Shown here: positions 1 to 6,845 of the stretch, piece after piece
Position numbering within the stretch: the stretch's first letter is position 1
How the letters are laid out: the number at the start of each line of letters is the position of its first letter
NCBI GenBank assembly: GCA_964571595.1
Contig: CAZNCJ010000060.1
Coordinates: 1 to 13,796, forward strand
DNA: 13,796 nucleotides
Direction of reading: 5' to 3'
From: CALCKU01 sp964571595
GTDB lineage: Bacteria > Pseudomonadota > Alphaproteobacteria > Caulobacterales > Maricaulaceae
Program-made: the position numbers and the translations under genes
The notes under the pieces: model-generated
The model's input: only the letters and a program-made list of their open reading frames with translations
Told to the model about the DNA's origin: nothing
Databases searched by the model: none

Positions 1-793
1 AGCGCGTAAATATAGTTTCTTTCAAAAACACGACACTTAAAATCGCGGTAAAGACCGGCATCATCAAGGTGAGCGGTACTATGACCGAAACTTCGTATTT
101 TTTTATCAGATCAAAATACTGACCATGGGCTATTATAGACACAGCAAGCGCGCCGTAAACAGCGGTAATCAGAAGCGGCACTTTCGCCTCTCGCCAAATC
201 TCCACATGCCCGCTCTCGAAAACACTCGTCGCAAAACTCATCACAACCAAAACCAGAAAGGCCATCCATGCCACATAAACTTGCCAGCTAATATCTCCCA
301 CCTTCTTCATGAGCACGGAACCAACCGCCAAAGACAGATACGCCACCATCACATAGATAAGCCCAATATCCGGCCTGAGGCCTTGGGGCTCGTAAATCAT
401 GACCATGACCCCGATAAAGGCGCCAAATATTGCCAAGCCGCGCACCCATCCGATTTTCTCCCTAAGGAAGATCACAGATAAGATGGTCGCAAACGGTATT
501 AACATCTGCGCGACAATTGAGCTTCCCGCCGCGGGTGCGGTTTGCAGTCCCGTATATAAAAAAGCCAGATGTATCGGCCCCACACAGGCACAGACTACCA
601 GCAATGTTAGGAATTTTTCAGGGCGAGGTTTAAATAAAAACACCCCCATAAAGAGCAGGACACAAGCAGCCCTGACGGCTGCGAGTAAAAAGGGTGGAAC
701 CGGAAAGCGGCCCAACGCCCAAGCCGAGAGCACAAAATTACCTGCCCATGCCAAACAGCATATCATCAGCAAGGTAAAATCGCGCATAGTCAT
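1..793 (-). CDS. DMT superfamily transporter, EamA family, C-terminus cut by window edge
   Basis: The minus strand is open from an ATG at 793 (a second ATG lies at 787) to the window edge, giving 264 residues. The family normally has about 290-300, so roughly the last 25-35 residues lie outside. The protein is almost entirely hydrophobic helices arranged as two EamA halves, about residues 5-135 and 145-264. Each half ends in a typical boundary: FLREKIGWVRGLAIFGAFIG (109-128) for the first, and FLKET (256-260) near the end of the second. EamA proteins are ten-helix inner-membrane carriers that often export amino acids or other small metabolites. The substrate cannot be read from sequence. It diverges from the JmjC-like gene with 132 bases between. 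No clear ribosome binding site is visible, so the choice between the two ATGs is open. Confidence 0.88.
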   Translation of the reverse strand, partial: MTMRDFTLLMICCLAWAGNFVLSAWALGRFPVPPFLLAAVRAACVLLFMGVFLFKPRPEKFLTLLVVCACVGPIHLAFLYTGLQTAPAAGSSIVAQMLIPFATILSVIFLREKIGWVRGLAIFGAFIGVMVMIYEPQGLRPDIGLIYVMVAYLSLAVGSVLMKKVGDISWQVYVAWMAFLVLVVMSFATSVFESGHVEIWREAKVPLLITAVYGALAVSIIAHGQYFDLIKKYEVSVIVPLTLMMPVFTAILSVVFLKETIFTR

Positions 794-925
794 GCTTGCG
801 GTGTACAATAGCCATCCACAGAGTCAAAGCATCTCTTAAAATCATCTACAAATAAGGGCGTTCAATTTTATTGGCGTAAAATTTGCATTTGTTCATACCT
901 ATTTGTTCTTAGTAGGGAAAAGGCA

Positions 926-1852
926 ATGATATTAGCGGATTGGACATTTGATCATTCAGAGAAATTCCAAAAAGACACCTTCATGGTTAATCACAACCTT
1001 TTGTCGACGGGTCTGTTTTCAGATGAGGCCTTAATCGACCTCTTAAATCGTCACCCAAGGGATCATCTGGACGTGTGTACACATAGCGATCATCCTGTCT
1101 ATCAATATAAATTTCGAACCGGTGATGTTCGCGATGTTAAGGGCGAAACCATACTTGAAGCGGTGAAAGCCGGAAGTATCTGGATTAACATGCGCAAAGC
1201 CATGAATATCCACCCCGAATATAAGGCCGTTTTAGATGAGATGTATGGTGAGATTGCGCAAAATACGGGCAAAAAACCCTATAATGCCAATGGCGGTATT
1301 CTGATCTCATCCCCTATCGCCAAAGTGCCCATGCATTTTGACGCCACCGAAACCATTTTATGGCATATAAGGGGTACAAAACGTATTTTCTTCTATCCCA
1401 ATACGACTGACTTTCTGGCCGATGAAGATTATGAAACCTATATGTTCCGTCGGTCTGAAGACTACCTGCCCTATCAAGACAGCATGAAAGAGGCTGCCAC
1501 AGTCTATGATTTACATGAGGGCGATATGGTTACTTGGCCGCTTAACACCCCGCACCATGTCGAAAATTTGACTTATTGCATCTCTGTCACGACTGAATAT
1601 TCAACATTTGAAAGCTCGGTTAAAAATGCGGGCATGTACACTAATGCGGTCTTAAGGCATAAATTAGGTCTAAATCCAAATTGGCAGAGAGCTTCAAAAC
1701 CGCAAAAATATATCAAAGCTGGAGCCGGTCTTGTTTTGCGCAAAATAGGTGTCTTAGACACACTTGATGTAACAGATGTCGTAGACTTTAAGCTCGACAA
1801 AAGCCTGCCTGGTTATATCCGCGACATTGAACCTTTTACACGCGCTTTTTAA
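926..1852 (+). CDS. JmjC/cupin-like protein, putative Fe(II)/2-oxoglutarate hydroxylase (FIH-like)
   Basis: A 308-residue soluble protein with no signal peptide. The cupin core carries H137-x-D139, K152 in GTKRIFFYP, and a distal PHHVEN with H211 (or H210). From memory, human FIH has HYD at 199-201, the 2-oxoglutarate-binding Lys214 in GYKRCILFP, and His279 in WHHIES. The His-to-Lys spacing is 15 in both. The iron and 2OG ligands therefore look intact, which supports a catalytic dioxygenase rather than a degenerate cupin. Bacterial relatives are usually annotated as cupin-like or transcription factor jumonji. Known members of this fold hydroxylate protein side chains or small molecules; no substrate gene is evident next door. 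The start follows an AAAAGG ribosome binding site. The roughly 90 C-terminal residues after the core are unassigned and could serve dimerisation, as in FIH. Confidence 0.8.
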   Translation: MILADWTFDHSEKFQKDTFMVNHNLLSTGLFSDEALIDLLNRHPRDHLDVCTHSDHPVYQYKFRTGDVRDVKGETILEAVKAGSIWINMRKAMNIHPEYKAVLDEMYGEIAQNTGKKPYNANGGILISSPIAKVPMHFDATETILWHIRGTKRIFFYPNTTDFLADEDYETYMFRRSEDYLPYQDSMKEAATVYDLHEGDMVTWPLNTPHHVENLTYCISVTTEYSTFESSVKNAGMYTNAVLRHKLGLNPNWQRASKPQKYIKAGAGLVLRKIGVLDTLDVTDVVDFKLDKSLPGYIRDIEPFTRAF

Positions 1853-1862
1853 AGCCGCGCAA

Positions 1863-1901
1863 AGCTCGGCAATATCGCGTAACGTACACCCGAGCTATTT
1901 T
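1863..1901 (+). terminator. Possible terminator after the JmjC-like gene
   Basis: Seven-base arms AGCTCGG (1863-1869) and CCGAGCT (1890-1896) are followed by ATTTTT. The 20-base loop is long, so the structure may be weak. The 3' arm overlaps the stop codon of the convergent minus-strand gene. Confidence 0.4.
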
Positions 1902-2461
1902 TGAGAGAGCCTGACAGGAGCTTTCGCCCCGCGTAATGTCAGCTCGACAACACCTTTGGCTTTGTCCACTACAATCATTTCGGCATAAGGCTCGAGTTTT
2001 CCAAACTCTATCAGCTTGGCTTTTTTATAGACGGCCCGGTCACTACACGTCATATCTGCGGTGCCTATAATATCAACAAGGGTGGCAAGTTGTTCAGAAT
2101 TAAAGTCAGCAGATCTGACTTGTGATGTAATCATTGCCGAGAGTTGATTATCATAATTGGCCTGGATTGCATCTTCCGTCTCACCTTGTGCTTGAATGAA
2201 ATAGCTTTGCAGCAAGAGATTATGCGCAGTTTTAAAATGACTGTGATGAGAAGCGGGTACGGAAGAAGAAACAAGCTTTGCCGTGCAGGCACATCCGGAA
2301 GTGTTCGGTACCCCGTCTTCAAAAAGAAAGTTTTGGTCATCATAATTGCGCTCACATTGCGCCACGAGTCTCATATCAGGTTCTGAAAGATTGAGATATT
2401 TGTTGACCTGATGTCCCTGCAAGGCTGTATATCCAAAACCTGATAATAAAAGAAACGGCAA
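1895..2461 (-). CDS. Hypothetical exported or membrane-anchored protein with four cysteines, start uncertain
   Basis: I do not recognise this 188-residue protein. The N-terminus LPFLLLSGFGYTALQG is hydrophobic and looks like a signal or anchor core. The rest is soluble, with cysteines at 36, 57, 59 and 139; the CAC at 57-59 and the spaced partners could form disulfides outside the cytoplasm. The start is a problem. The only standard start giving the hydrophobic segment at the very N-terminus is a TTG at 2461. Reading upstream in frame adds KKRGSKTVT, a good positively charged signal-peptide lead, but the codon before it is ATA, preceded at once by a TAA stop. AGAGGA lies about 15 bases before the TTG, farther than usual. 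A non-standard start, a mutated ATG or a sequence error are all possible. It is convergent with the JmjC-like gene. Confidence 0.6.
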   Translation of the reverse strand: MPFLLLSGFGYTALQGHQVNKYLNLSEPDMRLVAQCERNYDDQNFLFEDGVPNTSGCACTAKLVSSSVPASHHSHFKTAHNLLLQSYFIQAQGETEDAIQANYDNQLSAMITSQVRSADFNSEQLATLVDIIGTADMTCSDRAVYKKAKLIEFGKLEPYAEMIVVDKAKGVVELTLRGAKAPVRLSQK

Positions 2462-2492
2462 GGTGACAGTTTTTGATCCTCTCTTTTTTATT

Positions 2493-2517
2493 TAAGCTAC
2501 GAAAATTTCGTAGATTA
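2493..2517. promoter_or_regulatory. Near-perfect palindrome, candidate operator
   Basis: CTACGAAAATTTCGTAG (2497-2513) is a perfect 17-base palindrome with a single central base. After one mismatched pair it continues with TAA/TTA on the outside, reaching 25 bases. It lies about 32 bases upstream of the TTG start of the minus-strand gene ending at 1895. The very short centre suits a dimeric DNA-binding protein better than a terminator hairpin, and no T-run follows on either strand. The cognate regulator is unknown. Confidence 0.5.
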
Positions 2518-2664
2518 CTTAAAATTCGCAATCCGCGCCGAACCTGACCCGCTCCAATATCATCGAGATTAAGCATAATACCCCCAAAACTCTATCTAGG
2601 GGAACAGACTTACATTTTTGCTAGGAAATAGGGATAATTTTGGCTTAACAAAAGCCCTAATAAG

Positions 2665-3015
2665 TTAGTCGACGGTCCAGCCTTCAGGCGTTTTATGCGC
2701 GTCAATGATAGGGCCGTCGCCATCATCGGTCTTTGGGGTGTTAAGGGCTGTCTCGAACTGAGCTTCCATTTCAGACTTCATGGTTTCAAATTGCCCTTTG
2801 GGGCCTAAAGGCTTGCCTAATAACTTTGCCCGAGTCCACAAAATAGCGAAAACAGCCAAACCCAGAATGATTAGTCCTGAAATAACAAAAAACGCAAAAG
2901 CGGCTGAAAAAGCCAGCATAAAGAAACCGCCAATAGCGGCAGCGATTAATACAAGACCTCTGATAAGGTTTTGTACGACACCGCCTCTGCCCGCAATATT
3001 ATACGTGTTACTCAT
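2665..3015 (-). CDS. Small two-helix membrane protein of unknown function
   Basis: This 116-residue protein is not one I recognise. A short N-terminal segment (MSNTYNIAGRGGVVQNLIRG) is followed by two adjacent hydrophobic helices, about residues 20-42 and 43-61. The TRAKLLGKPLGPKG loop that follows is strongly basic and is probably cytoplasmic. The C-terminal half (75-116) is acidic and soluble and ends in EGWTVD. The ATG at 3015 is the first in the frame and the composition is that of a normal gene. It is separated from the next minus-strand gene by about 200 bases that hold the palindrome at 2493-2517 and nothing else I can identify, so co-transcription is uncertain. Similar small inner-membrane proteins are common in alphaproteobacteria, without assigned roles. 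Confidence 0.7.
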   Translation of the reverse strand: MSNTYNIAGRGGVVQNLIRGLVLIAAAIGGFFMLAFSAAFAFFVISGLIILGLAVFAILWTRAKLLGKPLGPKGQFETMKSEMEAQFETALNTPKTDDGDGPIIDAHKTPEGWTVD

Positions 3016-3240
3016 AGCCTTTCTAATTTCGTGTTTAAGAAGGCTTTCGTCAAGCCCCTACCTCTAAAAATCTAATTGATTGAGAAGTTTTAATCTTATC
3101 AGAGGCCTAAATCGGGCCTGTAAATGCAATATATCCCCTATAACAGTATACATATTATCCTACGCTCTTAAGTTTCATTCAGCCTCTGTTAACTCTCGTT
3201 TTATCATGACAGTCCTCTAATGATTCATAAAGAGGCACTC

Positions 3241-3936
3241 ATGAAAACCCTTTCTATTACACTTACATCCCTTGCTGTTCTTTCACTATCAGCATGTGCA
3301 ACCTTCACGGCTAGTCCGCAGGACGCTTTACTTGCGGGTATCGCGGCAGAAAATATCAAACCCCTACCAAGTGATGACGCAGCCGCAGACGCAGCATCTG
3401 CGTCAATTGATCTTAACCCCCTCTCAGTTGTCGCACCTGATGTCGTTTTGGCCGAAAGCCAGATCCGCTCAACCTTTACCGATCCGACTTGCGGTCAATT
3501 TAGCATGAATACACTGGCCTTTGCAGCCACTCCCGAACTGCCCACAGGCGGTGCCAGCTTAGGCACAGGTATTCTCAAAACGCTCATTATGGGCACAATA
3601 GCCGGTGCAGCCTCTGGCGGCGTCGCTAGTCTGGGTATAGGCAGTGCCTTTATTGAAACAGCTGTTGCGGGCACGGCTAACCAAATCGTCTTTAACGGCA
3701 CACGACCTATTGTTGACAAAGTCATCCCGGATATTGGCGTGTCTGTAACCAGTGCTGAAAAAATGACTGAAATCAAAACAGCCGCAGAGCGTCTGGGTTG
3801 TGCTGAGCCAAGTTGGGCTGGAAAACTCAGCACTATTGAGGCGGGAGCCCTACTCACGAAACTAAACGCTGAAGGTGAAGCTGCGCGCGCCGCTGAAAAA
3901 GCCGCACTCGAAGCAGCTGAGGCAGCCACTAATTAA
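3241..3936 (+). CDS. Glycine-rich putative lipoprotein, function unknown
   Basis: I place the start at the ATG at 3241 rather than the in-frame ATG at 3220. An AGAGG site lies just before 3241, and this start puts a standard lipoprotein signal at the N-terminus: MKTLSITLTSLAVLSLSAC, lipobox LSAC with Cys19. The 231-residue product has an Ala/Asp-rich segment (28-60). It then has a Gly/Ala-rich hydrophobic stretch (about 102-155, with GTIAGAASGGVASLGIGSAF) resembling glycine-zipper segments that pack against membranes. It ends in an Ala/Glu-rich helical tail (208-231). Cys84 and Cys187 could pair in the periplasm. It is likely anchored to an envelope membrane through Cys19. It is convergent with the TerB/J-domain gene and ends in the shared terminator. 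No specific function is supported. Confidence 0.78.
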   Translation: MKTLSITLTSLAVLSLSACATFTASPQDALLAGIAAENIKPLPSDDAAADAASASIDLNPLSVVAPDVVLAESQIRSTFTDPTCGQFSMNTLAFAATPELPTGGASLGTGILKTLIMGTIAGAASGGVASLGIGSAFIETAVAGTANQIVFNGTRPIVDKVIPDIGVSVTSAEKMTEIKTAAERLGCAEPSWAGKLSTIEAGALLTKLNAEGEAARAAEKAALEAAEAATN

Positions 3937-3967
3937 ACTGGCTGAGCCTGATTTCAAACGCATGATG

Positions 3968-3996
3968 AAAAAGCCCGCTACGCGCGGGCTTTTTTT
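3968..3996. terminator. Bidirectional Rho-independent terminator
   Basis: The arms AAAAAGCCCGC (3968-3978) and GCGGGCTTTTT (3984-3994) form an 11-base perfect stem with a TACGC loop. On the plus strand the stem runs into T3990-T3996. On the minus strand the A-run serves as the U-tract. It would end both the lipoprotein gene and the TerB/J-domain gene. The hairpin overlaps the last codons and stop codon of the minus-strand gene (stop at 3978-3980). Confidence 0.9.
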
Positions 3997-4661
3997 ATTT
4001 CTGCATAGGCCTTATTAATCATCGCCATTTTATGATTTGAAAGGCCGATTAATTCCCGCGGCAGACCGCGCGCGACAATACGGTCAGGATGATTTGCCGC
4101 CGCCATACGTCGGTAAGCACGTTTTAGGGCCGCATCACTTATGTCTTCATCCACACCCAAGATCAAATAGGGGTCATCTGCAGCCCGTCCCATATGCGCA
4201 ATTTTAATGCGGTTGAACTCACGATCTGAAAACCCAAAAATTTGCCCCACTCTTTTCAAGAAGCCAAGCTCGTCATCCGTCATAACGCCGTCCGCTAGGG
4301 CGATATGAAACAGACCGTCTAAAACATCTTCCAGCGCAGCAGGTTGAGCTCTAAATTTTCGTGTAATTATACGCGCATAGCGCTCATATCCCAAAGTCGT
4401 TTGACGGGCCAGATCAAAGAAACGAGCAATCCCGGCTTCATCTTCGGGACTCGCTTGGAAAACGGTTTTAAACGCATCGACCTCTTGGCGCGAGACACTG
4501 CCATCTGCCTTGGCCATTTTCGCCCCAAGCGCAATTAAAGCAGCCGCGACCCCGCCTTGATCTAGAATGCCGGGACGACCATTTTTATCAAGTAAAGGCG
4601 GCGGGCCAAATAAGCGCGCACCTGCCGATAAAATTGACTGCCAGAGACTCATATAAAGCAT
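3978..4661 (-). CDS. TerB-like domain plus C-terminal J-domain protein (DjlA-like co-chaperone)
   Basis: The 227-residue protein has a TerB/DjlA-type helical domain at about 35-155, with the repeated acidic signature AKADGSVSRQE (50-60) and ALADGVMTDDE (121-131). A J-domain occupies about 163-225 and begins DPYLILGV, with the essential HPD at 191-193 and a closing MINKAYAEIKKA helix. J-domains stimulate Hsp70 (DnaK) ATPase, so this is probably a DnaK co-chaperone. Unlike E. coli DjlA, the first 30 residues do not form a convincing transmembrane helix, so it may be cytosolic or peripheral. The start could be 4661 or 4652 (M4). It lies 77 bases after metF on the same strand with no terminator evident between, so it may be the last gene of the sahR-metF transcript. 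I avoid the name djlA because the membrane anchor is missing. Confidence 0.88.
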   Translation of the reverse strand: MLYMSLWQSILSAGARLFGPPPLLDKNGRPGILDQGGVAAALIALGAKMAKADGSVSRQEVDAFKTVFQASPEDEAGIARFFDLARQTTLGYERYARIITRKFRAQPAALEDVLDGLFHIALADGVMTDDELGFLKRVGQIFGFSDREFNRIKIAHMGRAADDPYLILGVDEDISDAALKRAYRRMAAANHPDRIVARGLPRELIGLSNHKMAMINKAYAEIKKARA

Positions 4662-4738
4662 GTGCCCTAAACAGGGAGAAAATTCAATCTTGCGATGTCA
4701 TTAGACTCACATAAATGCGCTGATCTTAATGTGCCTGA

Positions 4739-5701
4739 TTAATGTACGGACTGTGACGCTGTCTTATGCAAGCCTAAAACCCGTCCCACAGAATAGGCTA
4801 GCTCTGGGCGATTAAGCGTATAAAGATGGAAATTCCGCACGCCCTTTTCAGACAGCTCAGACGTCAACTCTGCGGTAAGCGAGGCCGTGAGTAATTGACG
4901 GGTCGCTGGGTCATCATCCAAGCCTTCGAAAAGGCCGTTATACCAATTTGGCACGCTCACGCCGCACATATCTGACATGCGTTTTAAGCCTTTAAAATTG
5001 GGCTGGAGCATTAATCCGGGTATAATTGGAATATCAATACCCGCATCTAATACCTTATCCTGAAACCGTAAAAAGACGTCCGGTGTAAAGAAAAACTGTG
5101 TGATAGCGCGTGTGGCCCCCGCATCCTGCTTACGTTTTAAATTATCAAGTTCTTCCTGCCAATTTGCACTTTCAGGATGACGTTCGGCATAAGCGCTCAC
5201 AGAGACTTCAAAATCTGCTACAGCTTTAAGACCCGCAACCAGATCAGATCCATAAGCATAGCCCGTATCCTGAGGTTCGTAGCGCGTACCAATACCGTCC
5301 TTTGGGTCCCCGCGCAGCGCCACAATATGGCGCACACCCGCCTGCCAAAATTGTCTAGCAACAGCGTCAATCTCGTCGCGCGTAGCGCCAACACAGGTGA
5401 GATGGGCCGCCGGATTTAACGTGGTTTCACGGGCCATTCTGGCCACAGTTTTAAGGGTGTTTTCTTGCGTGGAGCCACCTGCCCCGTAAGTCACAGAGAC
5501 AAAGTCAGGGTTTAAGCTCTGTAATTTTTCAACGCATGACCATAGCGATTTTTCCATCGCTGCAGTCTTGGGCGGAAAGAACTCAAAACTTACCCCAATA
5601 TCATCGCGCCCACGGGCAGCGGTTCGGGCTATCGAGCCCGTCTTAGGCTCTTCATTCCACGCATCGTTTGCAGACTCGGCCTGACTATGCACCAGTACCA
5701 T
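4739..5701 (-). CDS. metF: 5,10-methylenetetrahydrofolate reductase
   Basis: MetF reduces 5,10-methylene-THF to 5-methyl-THF using NAD(P)H and FAD, supplying the methyl group for methionine synthesis. The 320-residue protein shows the family's TIM-barrel landmarks. These are SFEFFPPK (38-45), with E40 equivalent to E. coli Glu28; VSVTYGAGGST (68-78); HLTCVG (100-105); LRGDPKDG (129-136), with D132 equivalent to Asp120; KQDAGA followed by TQFFF (191-205); and NFHLYTLNR near the C-terminus. The first 30 residues form a polar extension somewhat longer than in E. coli. The ATG at 5701 has GGCGAG before it and lies inside the end of the upstream regulator gene (17-base overlap), implying translational coupling. 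No methionine synthase gene follows, so metH or metE must be elsewhere. Confidence 0.97.
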   Translation of the reverse strand: MVLVHSQAESANDAWNEEPKTGSIARTAARGRDDIGVSFEFFPPKTAAMEKSLWSCVEKLQSLNPDFVSVTYGAGGSTQENTLKTVARMARETTLNPAAHLTCVGATRDEIDAVARQFWQAGVRHIVALRGDPKDGIGTRYEPQDTGYAYGSDLVAGLKAVADFEVSVSAYAERHPESANWQEELDNLKRKQDAGATRAITQFFFTPDVFLRFQDKVLDAGIDIPIIPGLMLQPNFKGLKRMSDMCGVSVPNWYNGLFEGLDDDPATRQLLTASLTAELTSELSEKGVRNFHLYTLNRPELAYSVGRVLGLHKTASQSVH

Positions 5702-6653
5702 ATTTCTCGCCTATTTGTTGGGGTTTTTGCCCAAGCCATATTTTGACATTAGGTTTGCCTTCGGGTGTTTCGATATGTTCAGATTTGAGGCTCTCTATAC
5801 CGACCTGCCCAAACCATTGCGCAATATCAACATCACTAAATCCAAGTCTGCGATGAGCGTAAAGTTCTCGGAACTCATCAAATAAATGTTGTTCAAAATC
5901 AACAATTAGCAAAAGCCCGCCCGGCATCATGATACGAGCAGCCTCGGAAATCGCCTCTAACGGGTCTTCAAGATAATGCAAAACCTGATGTAATGTCACC
6001 AGATCGGCAACAGACATATCCAATGGCGTGGCTTGAAGGTCGCCTTGCCTGACCGAGATATGGCTATATTGATTTCTCACCAGATTAGAGCGCGCCACTT
6101 TTAGCATGTCTGTATTATTATCTATGCCAGAGCCGCGCTTGATACAATCAGAGAAGACTTCAAGGACCCGGCCCGTACCCGTGCCCAAATCCACCATATA
6201 TTCATAGGTTTTATCGCCGATCAGCGCCCGCATGCGCTTTTCAATATCGGCTTGGGGCAAATACTCATCCCCTAATTGACCCCGATCATTCGCAACATTG
6301 GCAAAAAAGGCTTCTGCCGCCTTTGCCCGTTCAACGCGCACCTGCTCTAGACGCTTACGGTCTGCGGCTAATATGGCGTCATCTTCGGGCAAGATTGCCA
6401 GAGTTGTCGCCACAAGGGCTGTTATTTCCTGATTGGAGCGTTTTATACGTGAAAACACCCAACTGCCCTCTTTAAGGCGTTCTATTATGCCAGCGCCCTC
6501 TAAGGCATTGATATATTGTGTGATACGGGGCTGAGATAATCTTAATATCTGAACCAGCTCCGAGACGGTCAGTTCTCCGCGTGATAAGAGCGCTAATATA
6601 CGCAATCTCTCGGAGTGACCCAGTACTTTTAAGGCTGTCGCAATTCTATCCAT
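5685..6653 (-). CDS. sahR: ArsR-type HTH fused to SAM-methyltransferase-like domain, SahR-like SAM-cycle regulator
   Basis: The 322-residue protein has an N-terminal ArsR winged helix (about 1-85; recognition region LRLSQPRITQYINALEGAGI). A class I methyltransferase fold (about 135-300) follows, with motif I VDLGTGTGRVLEV (154-166), acidic D178 in the next strand, and LHQVLHYLEDP (221-231). There is no metal-binding CxC in the HTH, and the only cysteine is C170, so metal sensing is unlikely. SahR is an ArsR-family repressor with a methylase-like SAH-sensing domain that controls ahcY, metE/H, metF and metK. Architecture and overlap with metF fit that assignment closely. The methyltransferase domain may bind SAH without catalysis, but an active enzyme cannot be excluded. 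An AT-rich inverted repeat lies 32 bases upstream. The ATG at 6653 has only a weak ribosome binding site. Confidence 0.85.
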   Translation of the reverse strand: MDRIATALKVLGHSERLRILALLSRGELTVSELVQILRLSQPRITQYINALEGAGIIERLKEGSWVFSRIKRSNQEITALVATTLAILPEDDAILAADRKRLEQVRVERAKAAEAFFANVANDRGQLGDEYLPQADIEKRMRALIGDKTYEYMVDLGTGTGRVLEVFSDCIKRGSGIDNNTDMLKVARSNLVRNQYSHISVRQGDLQATPLDMSVADLVTLHQVLHYLEDPLEAISEAARIMMPGGLLLIVDFEQHLFDEFRELYAHRRLGFSDVDIAQWFGQVGIESLKSEHIETPEGKPNVKIWLGQKPQQIGEKYGTGA

Positions 6654-6684
6654 AAAGGCTCGATAGCACAGCCGAATTGAAAAG

Positions 6685-6714
6685 TATATAAGAAAATCTT
6701 TATGTCTTTATATA
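6685..6714. promoter_or_regulatory. AT-rich inverted repeat, candidate SahR operator
   Basis: TATATAA (6685-6691) and TTATATA (6708-6714) are perfect inverted arms around a 16-base centre. Allowing one inserted base, the arms extend to TATATAAGA on one strand and TATATAAAGA on the other. The element lies between the divergent sahR-like gene and the charged-helix gene, 32 bases before the sahR start, where an autoregulatory operator is expected. I could not compare it with the published SahR motif. Confidence 0.5.
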
Positions 6715-6832
6715 TTTTATTTTTTACATTAATAACAAAGCTTTAGCTGTCTTAAAATTAATGATCGAGACAGAAAAGCGACATAATCATTCAGCACTGA
6801 TTCAGCATTGTTATGACCATATACGCGCCAAT

Positions 6833-6838
6833 AGGAGG
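6833..6838 (+). promoter_or_regulatory. Strong ribosome binding site that fixes the start at 6846
   Basis: AGGAGG lies 7 bases before the ATG at 6846. This selects that start over the in-frame ATG at 6813, and the choice also puts a signal peptide at the very N-terminus. Confidence 0.85.
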
Positions 6839-6845
6839 AAATTAC

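Noticed and set aside
125..839. Two plus-strand open frames rich in His, Pro and Arg
   Set aside because: They lie opposite the EamA transporter frame, which is open over the same region and has clear membrane helices and family motifs.
2376..2576. A 66-codon minus-strand frame overlapping the start of the cysteine-containing gene, possibly its true 5' end after a frameshift
   Set aside because: Its sequence shows no signal peptide or domain, and the continuation frame already has a plausible signal-peptide core. No evidence places a shift at a particular base.
5685..6653. Annotation as a metal-responsive ArsR/SmtB sensor
   Set aside because: No CxC metal-binding motif exists in the HTH, and the fused methyltransferase fold next to metF points to SAM-cycle control instead.
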